From NCBI RefSeq assembly GCF_014839805.1, contig NC_051135.1:14387291-14451290 (forward strand): DNA of 64,000 bases. Direction: 5' to 3'. Made by a program: the position numbers and the translations under genes. Below are positions 12,705 to 24,955 of this stretch, in pieces; within the stretch, counting starts at the first letter, position 1, and the number at the start of each line of letters is the position of its first letter. The notes under the pieces were generated by a model, which was given only the letters and a program-made list of their open reading frames with translations, did not search any database and had not been told where the DNA came from. This stretch comes from Manduca sexta (Eukaryota > Arthropoda > Insecta > Lepidoptera > Sphingidae).

Positions 12705-12905
12705 ATAGCATCCACCGTACACAAGGTATTAAAACCCGCCATAGTGGCCCACGTAAGTGTGTCGCATTTCGGGATCAGCCTGTGTATATCTGGCCTGTGT
12801 ACTCCAACAGGTGGGCATAATTGTGTCGACTACCTAGGTGTAACTATCTCGTCAGTTGATATTCTATTGGACCCACTCCACTCACCATCAGGGGCAGTGG
12901 TGATG
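12705..12905. mobile_element. Interspersed repeat, family A
   Basis: Same orientation and block order as 6650-6850: 'gtacacaaggtattaaaac', 'cccacgtaagtgtgtcgc', 'gggcataattgtgtcgac', 'accatcaggggcagtgg'. It follows a SINE family C copy directly, making a nested or clustered repeat region from 12446 to 13620. Confidence 0.7.
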
Positions 12906-12957
12906 TAATACTTGCACTAGCTATACTAGCGCTTAATGCCGTTGGACCAGTGCCTGC

Positions 12958-13130
12958 TATCACTCCATCAGATTGCCGTCTCACTGGACTATGAGAGTGA
13001 AGTAACAGAGAGTGCACCTGTGTATTTGCGCACACACTTGTGCACTATAATATCTCTTGCGCACTTGGCTGAGCTCCGTTTATATTGGCCGCCGTGGTGG
13101 AAATGCGACTGGGAGGGATTCATTTTACTA
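12958..13130 (+). mobile_element. Interspersed repeat, family E
   Basis: The blocks 'gagagtgaagtaacagagag', 'cacacacttgtgcactataa' and 'ggccgccgtggtggaaatgc' reappear in the same order, reverse complemented, at 23250-23425. Class unknown; no protein. Confidence 0.65.
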
Positions 13131-13192
13131 TACACTTACACACTTATTCAACTAGTTTCAAGGCACATTAATTCCTGATATGTAATAATAAT

Positions 13193-13266
13193 ATCATCCG
13201 CTTCAGATGCGACCCTAATGCTGACCACAATCCTCAGATATGAGGAGCCGACTAGAGAGAGAGAGA
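13193..13266 (+). repeat. Stem-loop block with (GA)n tail
   Basis: Contains 'caatcctcagatatgagga', a CCTC/GAGG stem, then a GA microsatellite at about 13253-13266. The same combination of stem and GA tail occurs at 32896-32948, so the two are copies of one repeat end. Confidence 0.6.
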
Positions 13267-13299
13267 TGTAAAATAATACATGACTGATTAGTAGCAGTA

Positions 13300-13620
13300 G
13301 GACAATATATAAATACTGTCCCACTGTTAGTGCCTTCCTGGCTTCTCTACTACTGAAAGGGATTAAGCCTTAGTCCACCAACCTGGCCTAGTGGGCACTG
13401 GCAGACTTCACATACCCTCAAAATTATTGCAAGGTAGGTATGCTGACTTCCTCACGGTGTTTTTCTTCGCCGTTAAAGCAAGGGATAATTCACAAAGAAT
13501 ATACACATAATTTTAGAAAAGTCAGAGGTGCATGCCCTTGGGTTTTGAACCCAAGAGAAATTTGTTGTTGGAAATTCGACTCGACAGTCCGTTCTAACTA
13601 GGCTATCGCTGCTTTACACC
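13300..13620 (-). mobile_element. tRNA-derived SINE, family D
   Basis: Matches the better copy at 46996-47310 over its length ('aggccttagtccacca..ctggcctagt', 'gccgttaaagcaaggga', 'aattcacaaagaat'). Its tRNA-like head is at the right end on the minus strand, with an A-box-like TAGCCTAGTTAG near 13597-13608 and a B-box-like GGTTCAAAACC near 13540-13551, so the element reads leftwards. Confidence 0.7.
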
Positions 13621-14217
13621 TAGCCACCATGTAGACCTGAAACAGGCATGGAATACGATGTTTTTGTAACAACCTAACTCACTTCAAAGTTATAGTAAAC
13701 TAATAGTACCATCGCATTGAAATAGCTTTTTTACTCTGTTGTTGTATTCAGCTTCAGTTCGGTTATAACATATAATTTTAGTTATACAATTTGCCTGAAC
13801 GATCAAATATGTAGTGAAAATAGTAAACTTTTACATTTGCGGAATGTAGAGACGCGAGGTGGGAATAAGCCGCAGTTACAACTTTTCCATTAAAATTTAA
13901 ACTTCTTCCAAACTTGGCTCATAAGTGAATGCATTTTGCAAACTAGAGCGTCTGTGGAGGGGAATGCTAACTAGCGATGGCTTAGAATGGAAAGGAATGA
14001 GGAATGCAGTGGGTTCAATACTATGGCATACAACAACAATAAAATTGATCAATTTACATGAAATTGTTACAACAAAGGTGTTTTTTTAAATCATATTTTA
14101 ACATCAAAATGTCATGATTTCTAAGGACCCATAACTTAAAAATGTAACCTTGTTACACGTCACTAATGCCTTTATAAAGCTCGAAAAATTTAACAATTGC
14201 GACATGACGTATTACTA
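13621..14217. other. Intergenic, nothing recognised
   Basis: AT-rich sequence between a SINE and the mariner element; no gene recognised. Confidence 0.4.
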
Positions 14218-15525
14218 TACTTAGTCTGGCCATAAATACTGTTACACTTAATTATAAAAAAATATTACATTTGAATTTCGAATCTGTCATTTTTATACGA
14301 TTGTTCATTGTGTTTTCTCATTTTGGCGCCAATACATTGTAAAATATTTTGCGATATTAAAATGGTGTGGGGTGATAAAGAGAACCGAATCGCTGTGATA
14401 GCATTACACAAAGTAGGTATGGAGCCAAATGCAATTTTTAAAACTCTCCATACACTTGGTATTAGTAAAATGTTTGTGTACCGGGCTATTAATAGGTACA
14501 ATGAGACCTCCTCTGTTTGTGACAGAAAAGATCTGGCCGTCCACGTAGTGTTCGTACGAAAAAGGTGGTCAAAGCAGTAAGGAAAAGAATTCGAAGAAAT
14601 CCTGTCCGAAAGCAAAAGATTTTATCTCGGGAAATGAAGATAGCACCTAGAACCATGTCGCGTATTTTAAAAGATGACTTAGGACTTGCAGCCTATAAGA
14701 GACGCACTGGCCATTTCTTAACTGATAATTTAAAGAAGAATAGGGTGGTAAAATCGAAACAACTACTGAAGCGGTACGCAAGGGAGGTCACAGAAAAATT
14801 TTGTTTACGGATGAGAAAATTTTTACAATTGAGCAACATTTTAACAAACAAAATGACCGTATTTATGCTCAAAGCTCTAAGGAAGCTTCCCAATTAGTCG
14901 ACAGAGTGCAACGTGGACATTATCCGACTTCAGTGATGGTTTGGTGGGGTGTTAGCTATGAAGGAGTGACTGAGCCATATTTTTTGTGAAAAGGTATCAA
15001 AACATCGGCACAAGTGTATCAAGATACCATTCTTGAGAAGGTAGTTAAGCCCCTTAACATCACCATGTTCAATAACCAAGTATGGTCCTTCCAGCAAGAC
15101 TCGGCGCCGGGTCATAAAGCTCGGTCCACGCAGTCTTGGTTGGAATCGAACGTTTCGGACTTCATCAGAGCTGAAGACTGGCCGTCGTCTAGTCCCGATC
15201 TTAATCCGCTGGATTATGATTTGTGGTCAGTTTTAGAGAGTACAGCTTGCTCTAAACGCCATGATAATTTGGAGTCCCTAAAACAATCTATACGATTGGC
15301 AGTGAAGAATTTTCCCATGGAAAGAGTGCGTGCTTCTATTGATAACTGGCCTCATCGTTTAAAGGACTGTATTGCAGCCAATGGAGACCACTTCGAATAA
15401 GCTTTTTATATTTTTAATTGTTTTATATTTATGTATTAAACTGACACACTGTAAAAGTAATAAATGTTATTTGCAGTTAACAATTTTCTTTTTCTTTATT
15501 ACAATATTTATGGCAAGACTAGGTA
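14218..15525 (+). mobile_element. Tc1/mariner element, DD37D (maT-like), defective
   Basis: The element is about 1.3 kb, normal for mariner. The left end (14218 on) reads TACTTAGTCTGGCCATAAAT; the right end (to 15525) is its imperfect inverted repeat, TACCTAGTCTTGCCATAAAT when read on the minus strand. TA dinucleotides at both outer edges fit TA target duplication. It encloses a single broken transposase gene. maT elements of this type are known from Lepidoptera. A sequence gap starts 70 bp to the right. Confidence 0.88.
14361..15400 (+). pseudogene. DD37D mariner transposase, broken
   Basis: A cut-and-paste transposase of the IS630-Tc1-mariner superfamily, inactive as read. It starts at the ATG of MVWGDKENRIA. 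The N-terminal helix-turn-helix half runs to about 14530, followed by a GRPR-type linker in another frame, then a second DNA-binding region to about 14780. The catalytic triad is visible: the first Asp in FTDEK (about 14805), the second in QQDSAPGH (about 15100), and the third in SPDLNPLDYDLW (about 15210). I count 37 residues between the second and third Asp, which defines DD37D. Defects are frame shifts near 14530 and 14783 and an in-frame TGA at 14987-14989. The last could reflect one extra T and one missing A in adjacent runs. Confidence 0.88.
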
Positions 15526-15594
15526 TATATATAAAAAACAAAAACATAAAAGAAATATATATAATTACAAAATGCAAGGCCATATATATAATGA

Positions 15595-16094
15595 NNNNNN
15601 NNNNNNNNNNNNNNNNNNNNNNNNNNNNNNNNNNNNNNNNNNNNNNNNNNNNNNNNNNNNNNNNNNNNNNNNNNNNNNNNNNNNNNNNNNNNNNNNNNNN
15701 NNNNNNNNNNNNNNNNNNNNNNNNNNNNNNNNNNNNNNNNNNNNNNNNNNNNNNNNNNNNNNNNNNNNNNNNNNNNNNNNNNNNNNNNNNNNNNNNNNNN
15801 NNNNNNNNNNNNNNNNNNNNNNNNNNNNNNNNNNNNNNNNNNNNNNNNNNNNNNNNNNNNNNNNNNNNNNNNNNNNNNNNNNNNNNNNNNNNNNNNNNNN
15901 NNNNNNNNNNNNNNNNNNNNNNNNNNNNNNNNNNNNNNNNNNNNNNNNNNNNNNNNNNNNNNNNNNNNNNNNNNNNNNNNNNNNNNNNNNNNNNNNNNNN
16001 NNNNNNNNNNNNNNNNNNNNNNNNNNNNNNNNNNNNNNNNNNNNNNNNNNNNNNNNNNNNNNNNNNNNNNNNNNNNNNNNNNNNNNNNNNNNNN
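15595..16094. other. Assembly gap (500 N)
   Basis: Exactly 500 N, a conventional placeholder, so the true distance is unknown. Open frames reported across it are artefacts of the N run. Confidence 1.
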
Positions 16095-19000
16095 CAAACT
16101 AAAGACCAGTGTAGTATTTTTTCGTAGTAACAATACTTATAAAAACCGCTTAGTGTGTGTCCAGCCTACACTCACCCTATGTCTGGTGGGAAATGAGGTG
16201 TCTATAATGATTCTGTGGACAGTTCCGGGAGCAGGCAGCGACCGTGAGCATGTCATCTCATACAATGCTCATTTGAATTTTTGTACAATTTTCGTGGGGA
16301 AAGAAAATATTTTTGGCAGAATATTTAAGGAAGATAAAAACTGCGCGCGGTTTTTATATGTTAATTTAGGTAGAGTAAAAGTTAATAAAATAAAATCTGT
16401 GGACACGTTTTACATTATTTTCATTAAATAGCAACTTTAAAAATATTCAGCTTTCCTTATGTGTCTATAACTTGATTCTACGATATCATACTATTTAATT
16501 TTTAATATTGATATATACAAATATTTTTTCATACCTGCGTGTCTACATAATATCATTGTACTCATTAATATTCCTTATCATCAATCTCCCCTAAAATACG
16601 ATCATAATTAACAATAAAACTAGCCCGCCATAACAAATGCAATAATAAAAGCAATTGTATCCCAAAGCGTCTAAAAACTCTTGACATTTCAAACGGCACA
16701 AAGAAGAATGACATTTTGGGTGAAATTGCCCCGGGGTACTTCGGGCAATGGGGTAGATCGGACAGTAGGGTAGATGATAACCTCAATGCCTGCGGGTACC
16801 TTGTTATGGGGTACTGGACTAGTTTATGACGTAATGCATGGATGGAATAGATATTGCTTTGTTAAGATAACAATTTTGTTAGATATTTATTAGTTTCTCG
16901 AGTAGCCGTTGTCTGGTTCGTTTTTCATTTGTTTTGTATTTTATGCCAGATAAGACGAGATTTATTGCATATGAGTTTTAAAAATCCTATACTCTAAAGT
17001 CGAGCGCTGCCGTACCGCGCATGCAGTAAAACTACGCCACTGAGGAAGTCTCATTGTTAGATGAGTACTTATCTAACAATATTGGTCATTCATTGTATAT
17101 TAGACCTTAAATTTTAATTTACATAAACAATTATAAACTATGTAACGTAATCTAAAACATTCTTGACAACAAACAATATGTTTGTTTACAACAAGAACCA
17201 ACCACACCCATTATGGACCGACATCCAAAACCATCCAACACTGTGTAACGTTACGAACACGAGATGTCATTATTTACACCAAACTTCACATGTGGCGAAA
17301 TATTACATCACACGTGCCACAAATATAAACAACCTTACTTACCAAACATAAGATCCATATTTGCTTTACAAGATGTATTTGTCGATTTTACCCCAAACAT
17401 AGAATGGTTAGTACGAGGTATATTAAACCGTATACCTGTGTGCTAGGGATTAAATTTGAATGTTTTTAACAGATGTCTTAATTTACCCAAACTCTCCCCA
17501 TCTCGGGTTGTGTACAATTATCTCAAGTCTCGTTTTGTAGGCCGTGTAAATTTAATGAGTTCTGCAAAGTACCTCGTTTGTAGAATCTAGTAATTGCTCG
17601 CTTTTTATTGAACTTTTTTTAGAAATATGACATAAAGTAAAGCCATATTGGAGTACCTATCGATATCTTTTTTTTATTACAACGGATTGACGAGACGAGC
17701 GAGCCACTTGCCTGATGTGACATGGCCGCTCATAGCAAGCAACATCATCAAAACTTTAAATTTGGAAGTACAACGGGGATTTACAGTTGTACTACCCTGA
17801 GGCATGACATGTTTATTGTTTAATCTCATAATTTCTATAATTGAATGTTTTACTGTGCTTATTATTAATATCTACAAAGCACCATTATTGGCAGCAATTC
17901 ATTTAAAATAATAAAAGAATCAAAATATTATGTTCTATATTTTTGATGTTTTTTGAGGTTATATACTACGACCAGCGATATTATACGTACTGAATGACTA
18001 CGACTTGTTTTAAAGCGCAAAAATCAGATAATTTAACTATTAAGCAAATTTTTCATATGTAATATTTTCATGATTTTTAAAAATTATTTACCAATTTAAA
18101 CGTTTATCGAAAATAACCTCTAAACTCCATTTCAAGCACTTTTTCTACAAACTAATACTAAAGCAAACTGGCTTTACTAACATTACCGTCTGCTCATAAG
18201 TTACCCAAAACACACAATGTCGGTAACGTGCCACAGTGACCCTGCAAACGGGATTACATCCAGCTTACGCAAACTTGTGCCGCGCTCCCTCTCCCTTCCC
18301 GTAGGATCCCGGGGGACGCCGACATAATCCAGTTTTGCCCCATTCTCCCCAAATGGAAAGCTAGGCAAAAGTGCAATTTATTTCGTCGCACGTCTGAATC
18401 AGTTTTTTTGTTGGATTTTTTACATTGTCTTTTTGTTTACATTTTGCTGTGGGTTATTCAGATTATCAAATCTGTTTTTTAAAGAATGAATCGCAATGTT
18501 AGTAATTTAAAAGAATAAACTAATTATTTGAATGGCTTTGGCTTTAAAATATTTTACTCAATAATTTCTCATGTTTAAATGTATCTAATATCGAAATAAA
18601 ACTATTTTACAGATTTTGCTGCGGTTTTTTATATTATAATATTCTTTTGTCGTTGCGAAGACTTTGCAGCCTTTAATGGTCAGGGGGCGGACTATGATAT
18701 TTTATTTTATATTTTAGGACTACAATATTTTACTTGAAATACATATACAAATAAGAGTTTTATAAACAAACAGAATATATGTAAACCAGACTAATCAGCA
18801 GATGTTTTTTTTGTACTAATATTACGATTTCGTGTAATCAGAAAACTAATTAAACAACTTATGTCATGAAAAAATGTATAAAGATATCCGTTTTAAGATT
18901 TCTCGACGCTATCATATAAAACATACGTTGGAAAGTGGCTTCCTAATTTTTTCTAGTAAAGCCCCGATAAGGCCACTTGAGGCTCAAACGGCCGACCCTT

Positions 19001-19134
19001 TTCTTTTATCTACGTATAAAACTTTTTGTTAGGCTCAAGGCTCGCCCTTTCCTTGTAATGCCTTTATCTTGGCACACCCTTAACGGGTCTACAGATTGGA
19101 CAAGACTGCGGTATTTTTTGTCTGTTTTAGCGAA
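16095..19134. other. Intergenic, no gene recognised
   Basis: AT-rich. The open frame 16153-16431 (92 codons) has no recognisable domain. A short run with repeated GGGGTA-like words lies at 16728-16815. 18940-19134 seems to lead into the repeat at 19135 and may be part of a longer version of it. Confidence 0.45.
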
Positions 19135-19442
19135 TTTTTTTATTGCTTTAAATGACGAGACGGGATTGCCGTTCGCCTCAAGGTAAGCGATACGAACGCC
19201 CATAAACAGCAGAAACACCATCCAACACCTTGAATTACAAAGTATTGTTTGGTATTCCACTGCGCTCGCCATCCTGTGACATGAGGTGTTAAGTTTTATT
19301 ATGTCCAGTAGTTACATTGGTTACAATGTTTTTCAAACCGGAACACAACAGTGACTACACACTGCTGCTTGGCGGCAGAAATAGACATTGCGATGGTACC
19401 TACTCAGGCGGACTCTCACATATGAGAGACCTATCACCAGTA
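19135..19442 (+). mobile_element. Interspersed repeat, family B (near full-length)
   Basis: A clear copy: 'gacgagacgggattgccgtt', 'aaggtaagcgatacg', 'aacaccatccaacaccttga', 'ctgcgctcgccatcctg', 'actgctgcttggcggcaga', 'catatgagagacc'. It faces an inverted copy at 20672-20975. Confidence 0.8.
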
Positions 19443-20671
19443 AACTTACTCCTAATATAGTAATTTATGAACAAAATTTACAACATTTAACATTTTTAAT
19501 ACTGTGAATTAAATCTTAGTGAGTAAATAGGTTATTTGTTTTTTTGCATAACCAAAAATATTACATACATTTCTATAGCTGGAACGAACAGATTTTATTT
19601 CTAGTCATTCCATCGCTGCGAAATGAAGCTATACTGACTATATTATGTTATAAACAGAGACAATTTTAAGCCCTTCGGCCGAGAGGGTCGAGGCAGCGAT
19701 AGGGCACGGCCGGTCGAGTGCCCTTCAGGCTTTGTCCGGTGCCTCTTGTCGAGAGGTCTACACCATTTACACAGTAATACCGATCTGCGAGTCGTTTTTG
19801 TTTTTTCTTTGTTAACTCAAGTACGGTTTTCTTTATTTAAAAACGGCAGATGATTTTTTTTGTTTGTAATTTAATTTGTTGTTTTTTTTTTAAATTAGTG
19901 ACGATGTTTCGTTTAGTACAGTAAGGCAAATCAGATTACAGATTAGAGAAATAATAAGAGTGGCTGCAGCGTGGCTCTATGGAATATTGTTCTAGACCAA
20001 CATAATTTAGAATAAAAATTTTATCTTACGGAAGATTTAAAATACACAAAGACATAGCATAGCAATGATTCTTCTCGTTTTGTGGACGTTCGTCACTTAA
20101 CGACCCCTCTATAAAAATAAACATCTATACTTATAAATGCGAAAGTGCTTATATCCGTTACATTTTACGACTAAACCACTCAACCGATTTTGATAAGATT
20201 TCGTACAAAACAAAAAATTTAAACTTTACTTTAAAACATATACGCTATTTAAGTGTATTTGTCATATTCCACGGGGAAAACCTTGAACAAAAATGAATAC
20301 ATATGAAGCTTGTAAACCAAACAACCAACAATACAAGAGCAATTAACTAACAATCGCTCCGCATCGCACCCGTGCAGGTGATGGACCGGCAGAGAGGTAA
20401 CACTGTCACGCACAGACGTGGGGCACAAAGCTATGCTTTGTTACAATTACTATTGTAAGAGGGAATGTGCTTAGGGCATTGTCTGTGTCCCGGTCGATTC
20501 TTGCATGCGAAAATATATTTGTTGTTTTATAATTAAGGACAAACGAACTAGTGGTGGACTACTAACTCTATGATTTCCGAGGCTAAGAAGCCCGTGGGAA
20601 TATAAGAAATGGATAAGTTATGTAAGCAATATGGATTGCGTTGTTAAGTATTTTTGCTATTAATTTTACTT
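19443..20671. other. Spacer between two inverted repeat-B copies
   Basis: No gene recognised. 19670-19765 is a GC-rich patch. From about 20130 to 20390 there are words typical of lepidopteran RTE or Helitron-like repeats ('aaatgcgaaagtg', 'aaaccactcaaccgatttt', then 'cgcatcgcacccgtgcag'), suggesting a degraded fragment. Confidence 0.4.
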
Positions 20672-20975
20672 ACTGGTGGTAGGTCTCTCATATGTGACAG
20701 TCCGCCTAGGTAGGTACCACCGCAATGTCTACTTCTGCCGCCAAACAGCAGTGTCACTGTTGTGTTCCAGTTTGAAGGACATTGTAGCCAGTGTAACTAG
20801 TAGACATAATAAAATTTAACACCTCATGTCTCAGGATGGCGAGCGCAGTGGAATACCAAACAATACTTTGTAATTCAAGGTGTCGAATGGTATTTTTATT
20901 GTTTATGCCCTGTCGTATCGTTTAACATCAGGCGAACGACAAGCTCGTCTCGTCATTCAAAGCAATAAAATAAAA
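20672..20975 (-). mobile_element. Interspersed repeat, family B (inverted copy)
   Basis: Reverse complement of the 19135-19442 element over nearly its whole length: 'ggtctctcatatgtgacag', 'accaccgcaatgtctactt', 'gtctcaggatggcgagcgc', 'caggcgaacgacaagctcg'. Confidence 0.8.
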
Positions 20976-23249
20976 AAGAACAAAAACTTGTAATGGTCAA
21001 GGGTAGCTCAATAGCTTTTGCTAGCGTCTGGTTAACGCCAGAGGTCTTTATAGATAAATAGAAATATAGTACTCAAATACGTAGGTACAATAATCGTTTA
21101 TAACCAAACCACCTCTCTATAATGAACAGTGCAGACACACAAGGCCACGCAGGTGGTAGACCGAGGGCTGGGGTCCGCGGGCTGTCGTGTTCAGCCCGCG
21201 GCGATCACAAAGCGCCCGACCGCGCCTTTGAAGCCGCCGCCAGCCTCGATATTGAAAATGCTGTTCGGAAATTGTTAATTGAAACACGTGGAAGGGACAG
21301 TTGAATTGCTTTTGTAAATGTATTTTGTTGAGTTGTATTTTTGCTAATATAATGTTTTTGGGGTTTGTTTTAGGAATAATGGCAAGTATTTGAATTTTAT
21401 GCTGCTGTTTGGATTAAATAATTGAAGTGTATTATAGTTATTCTATAAAATTGTTGACTTACAAATTATTCATAATGGCTGAATGGATTTCAGCGTAGGT
21501 TTCATTATTAGATATTCAGCAGGTTAACTAATTACATTGTAAAAACGTGAGAATCTTTAAAATCAAATTTATGCGCCCTCGGTCTGAGCTTTTATAATAC
21601 GTAAAACACTGAATTAATTTCAAGCGATATTAGTCTCATTTTGAAAAAAAAGTAAATTAGTTTTTCATAATCCAGTTATCTAGAAAAAGTGTCCTTTATT
21701 TTCGTTATAGACGATTGGAATATAATATTATACTCGTTTAATGCAAGGAATAATGTTGGTAGAACTTTGTTATCAAAATTTTTATTATAAAATTCGTTTG
21801 TTGAACACTCTACATATCCAAAAATAAGAACATAAACATTACCTATTCAAATATTTGCGCATTCGAAAACTAGAATTCACCGTAAAAACGTTAGCGAGGG
21901 AGCTTTCCGAAAAAGTTATAAAAAATTCAAAGCCCGGCTGGCGCGGCGGCTTTGTCCTCTTCAAAAGAGGGATGGAGTGGGGCGGGTCACTTGTGCCCCC
22001 GAAAACCAATGTTGCTAGGTTACAAATAAAAAAAATTGCGTGAAAAATAAAATAAAATACTTTATTTATCACGTAGGCGAACAAAGTTGCACTTATGATA
22101 CGCCAAAACAAAGCATAAGAATAATAATTATTATTTCTAAACAACTATTGAAATTACTTATATAACTATGGACATTTTAAATTAGGGATAAAATTTATAT
22201 TAAAAACAAGGTACGAACCGAAGTAACCAGCTCGGGCTGGCAAGTAGGGGGAAATAGAAGGGTAACGCGTCACGATCCTCACCGGTGAGGACATGAGCCC
22301 TGACCTAGCTAACCAGCCTTTCACTAGCATATAAAATCTAGATAACAGATCTTTCGAATACGAACCCGTCTGGGAAGGAATTATTTCTATTAACACAGCA
22401 AAGTGACTCCACTAGATCTGATAGTAAATGAAGTGACAATCAGAGTTTCTACTGACAAGAGATAAATATATGTTGTCAGTTAACACAATTATAGCCCACG
22501 CCTCATAAAACCTACTGCTTTGACTACCAGAACCATCGTCTATTCTATTGTTAACAAGCAATATTATGAAAGCTCTGTCTTGATCCGTTTTGGGAGACAT
22601 GTCGTTTGTCATTAGCAATTCTGAGAGCTAATATCTAATGTCTCAGCAAAGTGCTATGCGATATTTTGTAATTTCAAAATATCTCTTATAGTTAATATTG
22701 TAAAAACACTGATTTTGAGTACAGAGTAATATTTTTTGTAAGAAAACAAACGTACAAGTATTGCTAATATTTGATTAATGTCTTTTAAATATCCATAAAA
22801 TTAGATAAATAATGAAAATAAATAAAGAATTTAGTATTTATACAATAATGTATTCCTCACGACAATTATGGCAGTCTAGCGTGTTTTTTTTTCCACACTT
22901 TAATCAAGAAGATTTTAAGCTTTCGATTGATATAACGCTCGAGAGTGGGCACAAAAATATTAAAGTTAACTTCTGAGGTGTTTCCTTTAAAATAACGCAG
23001 ACGGTATTCCCCGTCGCGTGTTACCTGGCAATACAGGACCCCACTCAACCCCTCATCCACGGAGGGGGTGACCCCCAGCCCCCCAGCCAAATTAACTCGC
23101 CCTCGTTCACCTGCCCTTTGAAGATGCCGACTGTACGGCGGCGGGACAAATTGGTCGCACTTGAGTTTGTGTTTTGTTTAGTTCAGTAATTGTGTTTTTA
23201 TGAGTCGTACTAAGTTTTAGGGATGGTTAGTTTATGATAAAATTTTAAT
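20976..23249. other. Intergenic with GC-rich blocks
   Basis: A GC-rich block at 21122-21304 is listed separately. A second GC-rich patch lies at about 21935-22010. A perfect 14-bp palindrome CCTCACCGGTGAGG sits at 22277-22290 within 'accagctcgggctggca'-type sequence, which has a short counterpart at 25715-25745. A third GC-rich patch lies at 23030-23150. No convincing gene. Confidence 0.4.
21122..21304 (+). other. GC-rich block with 60-codon ATG frame, coding uncertain
   Basis: An ATG frame of 60 codons fills a block much richer in GC than its surroundings and ends ...LLIETRGRDS. Within it, CCGCGGGCT (21175-21183) and AGCCCGCGG (21193-21201) form a perfect 9-bp stem. I recognise no family. 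It could be a small gene, an exon or a CpG-rich regulatory element, and I prefer not to call it a gene. Confidence 0.2.
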
Positions 23250-23425
23250 TATATGAGTCTCTTCCTAGCCGAATTTCAGTCACGGCGGCCTATCTAAACA
23301 GAGGTCAGTCAAGTACGCAGGAGATATTATAGTGCACAAATGTGTGCACAATACACAGGTGCATTCTCTGTTCCTTCACTCTCAAAGTCCGATGAGATGG
23401 TAATCCGACACGACCAGAGGGAAAT
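23250..23425 (-). mobile_element. Interspersed repeat, family E (inverted copy)
   Basis: Reverse-complement counterpart of 12958-13130, sharing 'ggccgccgtg', 'gtgcactataatatctcc' and 'gagagtgaaggaacagaga' when read on the minus strand. Confidence 0.65.
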
Positions 23426-24784
23426 CGGGCGCAGGACTAACAGCTTTACATGCTTTCCAAGGCATGGGAGTATCAATATATATAAAAGTACATTTTATTT
23501 TATAATTCAAATTCAGATTGAATTCAGAACGCTAGCTCTCGATTTCGTATGAATTTCTAAATTTTACAATCTGGTACTAATGTCAGGATATAAGAACAGT
23601 ATTAAAATACACAACACAAGCAAGTATCCCTCTCCGGGAATCAATTTTGCCGTCACCGTACCCTCCCCGGGGAGTCCAACACCAACAGATATTGCAATTT
23701 CATTTCATTTTAATGCGAATGTTTATTTCTAACGTAATCCCGTTAGGTGGCAGGTGGCATTCAGTAGGGATGGTTATCGCATTTACCATCACAGTATAGC
23801 TTTTTATATCCTGTAAATGGTTTACAGACAGCCTTAGCGGTGTATTGCGTTTACAGTACATCGCTCTGAGGTTCTGGGTTCGAGGCAAAGTGGGTTTAGG
23901 TTTTTCTACTTAGTATTCGTTTGTATCTAGAATTCGTACCCGATAATAATGGTAATTAACGCAACAATGTAATGCAATTTATTCATGTGTTAGTGGATTT
24001 TGAATAATATTTCGATACAGGCAATGTCGTTAATGGTTTGACAGTAAAAATTCTTTTCGCTGCGCTGGTCCCAAGAATATCCCGTACAATCGTATTAAAC
24101 GCTAATTTGACCAAGGAAGCGATAAACTAATATAAAAGAAAGCGATACTTGTGGCTATAAACTTATATACGTCGGTACGTACAAAACTTAATGTACCGGA
24201 AACAAAAAGGAATCCATTGCTTACGTCTTGGTTACCCCAAGAAACTTATTTAAACACGCAAGCCTGAGGCATCGATCGCGTGCTCTCTACCACACGCGAA
24301 CTTTATTACTTTGTCATCCTAGTAATGTACTGGCAAGTTTGGTTTTGGTAGAAGGCGTGACGGTAAACGTCAAGTGACTAAGAATATACACGATTAATTT
24401 TTGTATACCATACAGCCGAAACAATAAAATTAGATTTTTGTCTAAAAGATCACATAAAAATACACAAATAATAATAACAAAAAATACACGCGGAATTAAT
24501 AGATCAAGCACACCGTCAGCGCCGCCGTAGGAACGAGCGGGACGTGTGCGGGGCCGCGGGGTGAGGAAGGGTGTGCTTATAACGGTCGGCTGTAGTAGTA
24601 GGTATCTGGCAGCAACCGACATACGTCAAATTTTATTAATACAAAAGGTAACCATCTTGACGAAATTTTAATATGTTTTTGGGCAAAATATACATAATAA
24701 AAATTAATGCAATGGGTTGAGCTGATTCTTGATAAACTGATTTCCAGTTTGTAATACACTAAACATAATAGTATAACTTTGTAC
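23426..24784. other. Intergenic with a degraded SINE and a GC-rich block
   Basis: At about 23828-23950 a degraded family C SINE is suggested by a B-box-like GGGTTCGAGGC followed by 'gggtttaggtttttctactt'. At about 24495-24600 there is a GC-rich block rich in CpG. No coding assignment is possible for either. Confidence 0.35.
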
Positions 24785-24955
24785 AATTGGTTGATGAGAT
24801 GTGGTTTCTGATGGTGAGCGGACGCACGCTTACAAACAGGTTTCAACAGGCCGGCATAATTGTGTCGGCTGCAGAGGGCTTACCGTCTCTCGTCAGTCGA
24901 TATTCTATAAGACACAACTCCACTTACTATCAGGAGCAGTGGGTTCATTTTGTCG
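24785..24955. mobile_element. Interspersed repeat, family A (partial)
   Basis: Shares 'ccggcataattgtgtcgg', 'cgtcagtcgatattctat', 'ctccacttactatcagg' and 'gcagtggg' with the 12705-12905 copy. The 'gtacacaagg' end is missing. Confidence 0.6.

Noticed and set aside
14265..14893. Minus-strand frames of 116 and 66 codons within the mariner
   Set aside because: Antisense to the transposase, which has clear catalytic motifs on the plus strand.
15372..16133. Long open frames of 200-250 codons across 15595-16094, and similarly across 59743-60242
   Set aside because: They consist almost entirely of unknown residues translated from N runs.
16728..16815. GGGGTA-like words considered as interstitial telomeric repeat
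   Set aside because: The insect telomere unit is TTAGG in tandem; these words are irregular and do not match.
21839..22144. 101-codon minus-strand frame
   Set aside because: No recognisable domain; composition follows the local GC-rich patch and flanking AT-rich DNA.
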